Assembly: GCA_937894465.1 (NCBI GenBank) | Contig: CALCRE010000072.1 | Span: 1-17,567, forward strand | Length of the DNA: 17,567 bases | Source: an uncultured Clostridia bacterium | Lineage (GTDB): Bacteria; Bacillota; Clostridia; JAAYHZ01 | Reading direction: 5' to 3' | Part shown: one piece after another, positions 15,938-17,567 of the stretch | Numbering within the stretch: the stretch's first letter is position 1 | Layout of the letters: the number at the start of each line of letters is the position of its first letter | Program-made: the position numbers and the translations under genes | The notes under the pieces: generated by a model | Databases searched by the model: none | Seen by the model: only the letters and a program-made list of their open reading frames with translations | Told to the model about the DNA's origin: nothing

Positions 15938-16089
15938 ATAATTAACCTCTGAAATCAGTCTATAACCTGCCTGGCAAGTGTGAGCACCTAGCCAAAGAAA
16001 GTATTGCTGGTCGATGCAGTTACGGTCGCTTTGAAATGCTCTTTCCCGGCAGACGACATCGTTATCGAAACGGTCAATGATAGTTTACA

Positions 16090-16638
16090 TCAGCGTATTG
16101 TGGCATTCAAGCACAACCTCCATCCCAGTCACAACCCATTTCTTCACAAAAGGAAAGATATTCGGTCGCCTTTACCGAACGTACTAAGATAATCTTACGC
16201 GCAGGACGCTGGGCTGCTGTCCCGGTCAGCGTTCGTTTAATTTGTTCTTTTTCCATGGGTTCTCTGCCTTCCTTCAAAATGTAGTAGGCTTCAATGGAAT
16301 TATGGATAAACCATTTATCCAGCGGCGTCTCGGCGTAATGCCAAATTGCCGTGCAAAAGCGCGGGTAAATCCGTCATGTGAATCAAAGCCGCTCTCCATA
16401 GCTACATCCACAATCTTATGATCAGGGGCCTGTAGGGTTGCGCGGATTTGGTCTGTCGCAGGGTGCGGATGGTTTCAAATGGCGTTTTGCCGGTTAGTTC
16501 TTCGAACATCCGAACGGTATGATATTTGCTGTATCCGGCGGCGCTGCTAAGCGCTTCAAGTGTAATCTCCCCGTCAAAATGCGTGTTGAAGTAGCCTTGT
16601 ATTTTACTTACAGCATTAACTATATCTGATAATTCCAT
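16090..16638 (-). pseudogene. AraC-family regulator gene, decayed
   Basis: A second AraC-type regulator, broken over three frames. Frame 1 from ATG 16638: IQGYFNTHFDGEITLEALSS, AAGYSKYHTVRMFEELTGKT, then PFETIRTLRQTKSAQ. A one-base loss near 16440 continues in TLQAPDHKIVDVAMESGFDS and HDGFTRAFARQFGITP, completing the second helix-turn-helix. Another shift near 16335 leads to TPLDKWFIHNSIEAYYILKE, then MEKEQIKRTLTG, RPARKIILVRS and YLSFCEEMGCDWDGG, the usual linker towards a GyrI-like domain, and ends in a stop near 16104. The remaining ligand domain is lost. GGAGAT stands before the ATG. It lies upstream of the intact regulator on the same strand but is not a recent duplicate of it. Confidence 0.8.
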
Positions 16639-16788
16639 TTTCCATCTCCGTTATCCAGTATTGTTCCGGTCAGGATGTACGGTAGTGTCAGAGGCAAACT
16701 GAATCCCATACCTGACGATATACCGGCAAATCCATTCAATCATACGTTTGACCGGAAGGATTATGCACCCGAAAAAAAGTTGTCCTCA
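16639..16788. other. no recognisable gene
   Basis: Between the two relics no intact gene is visible. One plus-strand frame from ATG 16675 is open to about 16815 (reads MYGSVRGKLNPIPDDIPANP, then FNHTFDRKDYAPEKKL) without a convincing ribosome binding site or known family. It may be the edge of another lost gene. Confidence 0.3.
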
Positions 16789-17028
16789 GAATCAAAGAAG
16801 ATATTTACAAGATGAAAGAGCGAATGTGCGGAACATCCATTTGGGACAGAAAAGTGGTATCACGGTGCTCACTATCTGTTATGCAAGGGTAAAGAAAAAT
16901 CCACAGCGGAAATAGGGCTTAGTTTCCTTGCCTACAACATGAAAAGAGCAATAAATATGGAAGGAACAAAGAAGTTAATCGAAGTATTGCAGGGATATAG
17001 AAAGAAAAATCTCTATTTCTTTAAATAA
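16789..17028 (+). pseudogene. transposase C-terminal fragment (IS1182-like, DDE family)
   Basis: The last 65 codons of a transposase are readable in one frame from 16831: EHPFGTEKWYHGAHYLLCKG, then KEKSTAEIGLSFLAYNMKRA, then INMEGTKKLIEVLQG, ending at TAA 17026-17028. The HPFGT...K-W and the LAYNMKRAINM segment are typical of the C-terminus of IS1182-type transposases. A shifted frame before it (IKEDIYKMKERM) extends the match a little upstream. The first 350 or more codons, the DDE catalytic core and any recognisable terminal inverted repeats are missing, so it is a dead remnant. Confidence 0.65.
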
Positions 17029-17071
17029 AAATTGGCACTGAAAACATATTGAAAAGGTCTTGTAAAGTGAC

Positions 17072-17097
17072 GAAAAGCCTGATATATCAGGCTTTTC
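17072..17097. terminator. perfect 26-bp palindromic terminator
   Basis: GAAAAGCCTGATA is followed directly by its exact reverse complement TATCAGGCTTTTC. The stem has flanking A and T runs on both strands, so it ends transcription either way. It stands 10 bases beyond the CCA end of the tRNA-Ser fragment on the minus strand and was probably that tRNA gene's terminator. Confidence 0.75.
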
Positions 17098-17107
17098 AGA
17101 CAAATTG

Positions 17108-17165
17108 TGGCGGAGAGGGTGGGATTCGAACCCACGTGCCGTTGCCGGCAAACTGATTTCGAGTC
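17108..17165 (-). tRNA. 3' fragment of tRNA-Ser(CGA), likely attachment site
   Basis: On the minus strand the last 58 nt of a serine tRNA are present. In order they are: the final GA of the 5' anticodon strand, loop CTCGAAA with anticodon CGA, the 3' anticodon strand TCAGT, a long variable arm (TGCCG GCAA CGGCA) as in class II tRNAs, a T arm (GTGGG TTCGAAT CCCAC), CCTCTCC, discriminator G and encoded CCA. The D arm, the 5' acceptor strand and most of the 5' anticodon strand are absent; the sequence at 17166 onward does not fold into them. The gene is therefore not functional here. Such 3' remnants mark one end of elements integrated into tRNA genes; the break falls in the anticodon arm, a common tyrosine-recombinase crossover site. 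Confidence 0.75.
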
Positions 17166-17193
17166 GCTTAATAAGCTTAGAGCAGACTCGAAA
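17157..17193. repeat. 9-bp inverted repeat around the tRNA break point
   Basis: TTTCGAGTC (17157-17165), the last tRNA-matching bases, recurs inverted as GACTCGAAA (17185-17193). A smaller palindrome, GCTTAATAAGC (17166-17176), lies directly after the first copy. It could be part of a recombinase core or binding site at the attachment site. Alternatively it could be a stem formed after integration. Confidence 0.5.
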
Positions 17194-17338
17194 CTACTGC
17201 AATGTAATGTAATCCAAAGGAACTGAATAGAATGTGAAACCCCAGTAATCGTGGGACTTTTACGGTACATCTCATGACTATTTTTCCATCAAAGGGAATT
17301 GTGAGGAATACAGCAGAAATTTTATTTTTTTGATTCTT

Positions 17339-17386
17339 GGAGGTATACCGCTAATTTTGGAGGTACATTCTAAATTGCAGGAGGTA
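17339..17386 (+). repeat. three GGAGGTA direct repeats, 20-21 bp apart
   Basis: GGAGGTA occurs at 17339-17345, 17359-17365 and 17380-17386, at spacings of 20 and 21 bases, about two helical turns. The third copy is the ribosome binding site of the following gene. The first two have no reading frame behind them. Regular spacing suggests protein-binding sites, for example for the adjacent helix-turn-helix protein, or repeated ribosome binding sites from a duplication. Confidence 0.45.
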
Positions 17387-17390
17387 AAAA

Positions 17391-17567
17391 ATGAGTTGGC
17401 AAAAATACTATTATGAAACGCTTCAAAACTATCCTGACTTTGTAACGGTAAAACAAGTAATGGAAATATGCAATATAACAAAAAAGACAGCATACAGATA
17501 CATTCATTCTGGAAATGCACATTTCGGCTCAGCGGTGCAACAATTTCGTCTAGAGCGGTGTGAGCAA
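17391..17567 (+). CDS. helix-turn-helix DNA-binding protein, excisionase-like (partial)
   Basis: The first 59 codons run off the window without a stop. The protein begins MSWQKYYYETLQNYPDFVTV and continues KQVMEICNITKKTAYRYIHS, a MerR/excisionase-type helix-turn-helix as seen in small proteins next to integrases of clostridial mobile elements. After YIHSG the sequence (NAHFGSAVQQF...) no longer follows the usual wing, hinting at a frameshift or a second break, but too little is visible. A strong AGGAGG (17379-17384) precedes the ATG. Its position next to the tRNA fragment fits a role in integration or excision. Confidence 0.6.
   Translation, partial: MSWQKYYYETLQNYPDFVTVKQVMEICNITKKTAYRYIHSGNAHFGSAVQQFRLERCEQ

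Noticed and set aside
16004..16192. Plus-strand 62-codon ORF reading SFPADDIVIETVNDSLHQRI
   Set aside because: It looks protein-like, but it has no ribosome binding site and lies antisense to the tail of the AraC relic, whose family match is much stronger.
17278..17520. Minus-strand 80-codon ORF
   Set aside because: Antisense to the helix-turn-helix gene, which has a strong ribosome binding site and a recognisable motif.
1..17567. CRISPR array
   Set aside because: No regularly spaced repeats of 24 bases or longer were seen; the only spaced repeat is the 7-bp GGAGGTA triplet near 17.36 kb.

Overview
The window looks like a low-G+C Firmicute, most likely a clostridial chromosome. Supporting signs are strong AGGAGG-type ribosome binding sites, frequent TTG/GTG starts, AT-rich intergenic DNA, a VanW-family lipoprotein, a trigger-factor-like lipoprotein and an SbcDC pair of Firmicute type. 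This assignment comes from gene content and sequence style only; no database search was possible.

Left part (1-9.4 kb), mostly healthy genes. An ECF sigma factor (267-815, +) and its membrane anti-sigma factor with a very large outer domain (829-2505, +) form a two-gene operon ending in a hairpin terminator. A degenerate 0.66-kb group II intron sits directly behind that terminator. It keeps recognisable RNA domains V/VI, but its reverse transcriptase is deleted, frameshifted and mutated in the catalytic YxDD motif. A VanW-domain lipoprotein (+) follows and shares a bidirectional terminator with a convergent FKBP/trigger-factor-like lipoprotein (-). Then come sbcD-sbcC (-), overlapping by ATGA and preceded by a plausible promoter.

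Middle (9.4-11.6 kb), a graveyard of small accessory genes on the + strand. It holds a DUF3990-like gene whose start codon has decayed to ACG, a small unknown ORF, an intact GNAT acetyltransferase, and a truncated and frameshifted Phd/YefM-type antitoxin.

Right part (11.6-16.6 kb, - strand). A compact operon encodes an AraC/GyrI-like regulator, a GNAT acetyltransferase fused to a C39/BtrH-like domain, and a separate C39/BtrH-like protein, ending at a hairpin terminator. The two C39-like domains look paralogous: one has a candidate Cys but no His, the other a candidate His but no Cys. The GNAT fusion carries a one-base frameshift near its 3' end. This operon is the best candidate for an undescribed system, perhaps regulator-controlled small-molecule or peptide acylation, but its function is inference. 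Upstream lies a second AraC gene, decayed over three frames.

Right edge (16.8-17.57 kb). A transposase C-terminal relic, a perfect palindromic terminator, and the 3' 58 nt of a tRNA-Ser(CGA) broken in the anticodon arm. Beyond the break are an inverted copy of the break sequence, a triple GGAGGTA repeat and a helix-turn-helix gene that runs off the window. This looks like the left attachment site of an integrated element lying mostly beyond the window.
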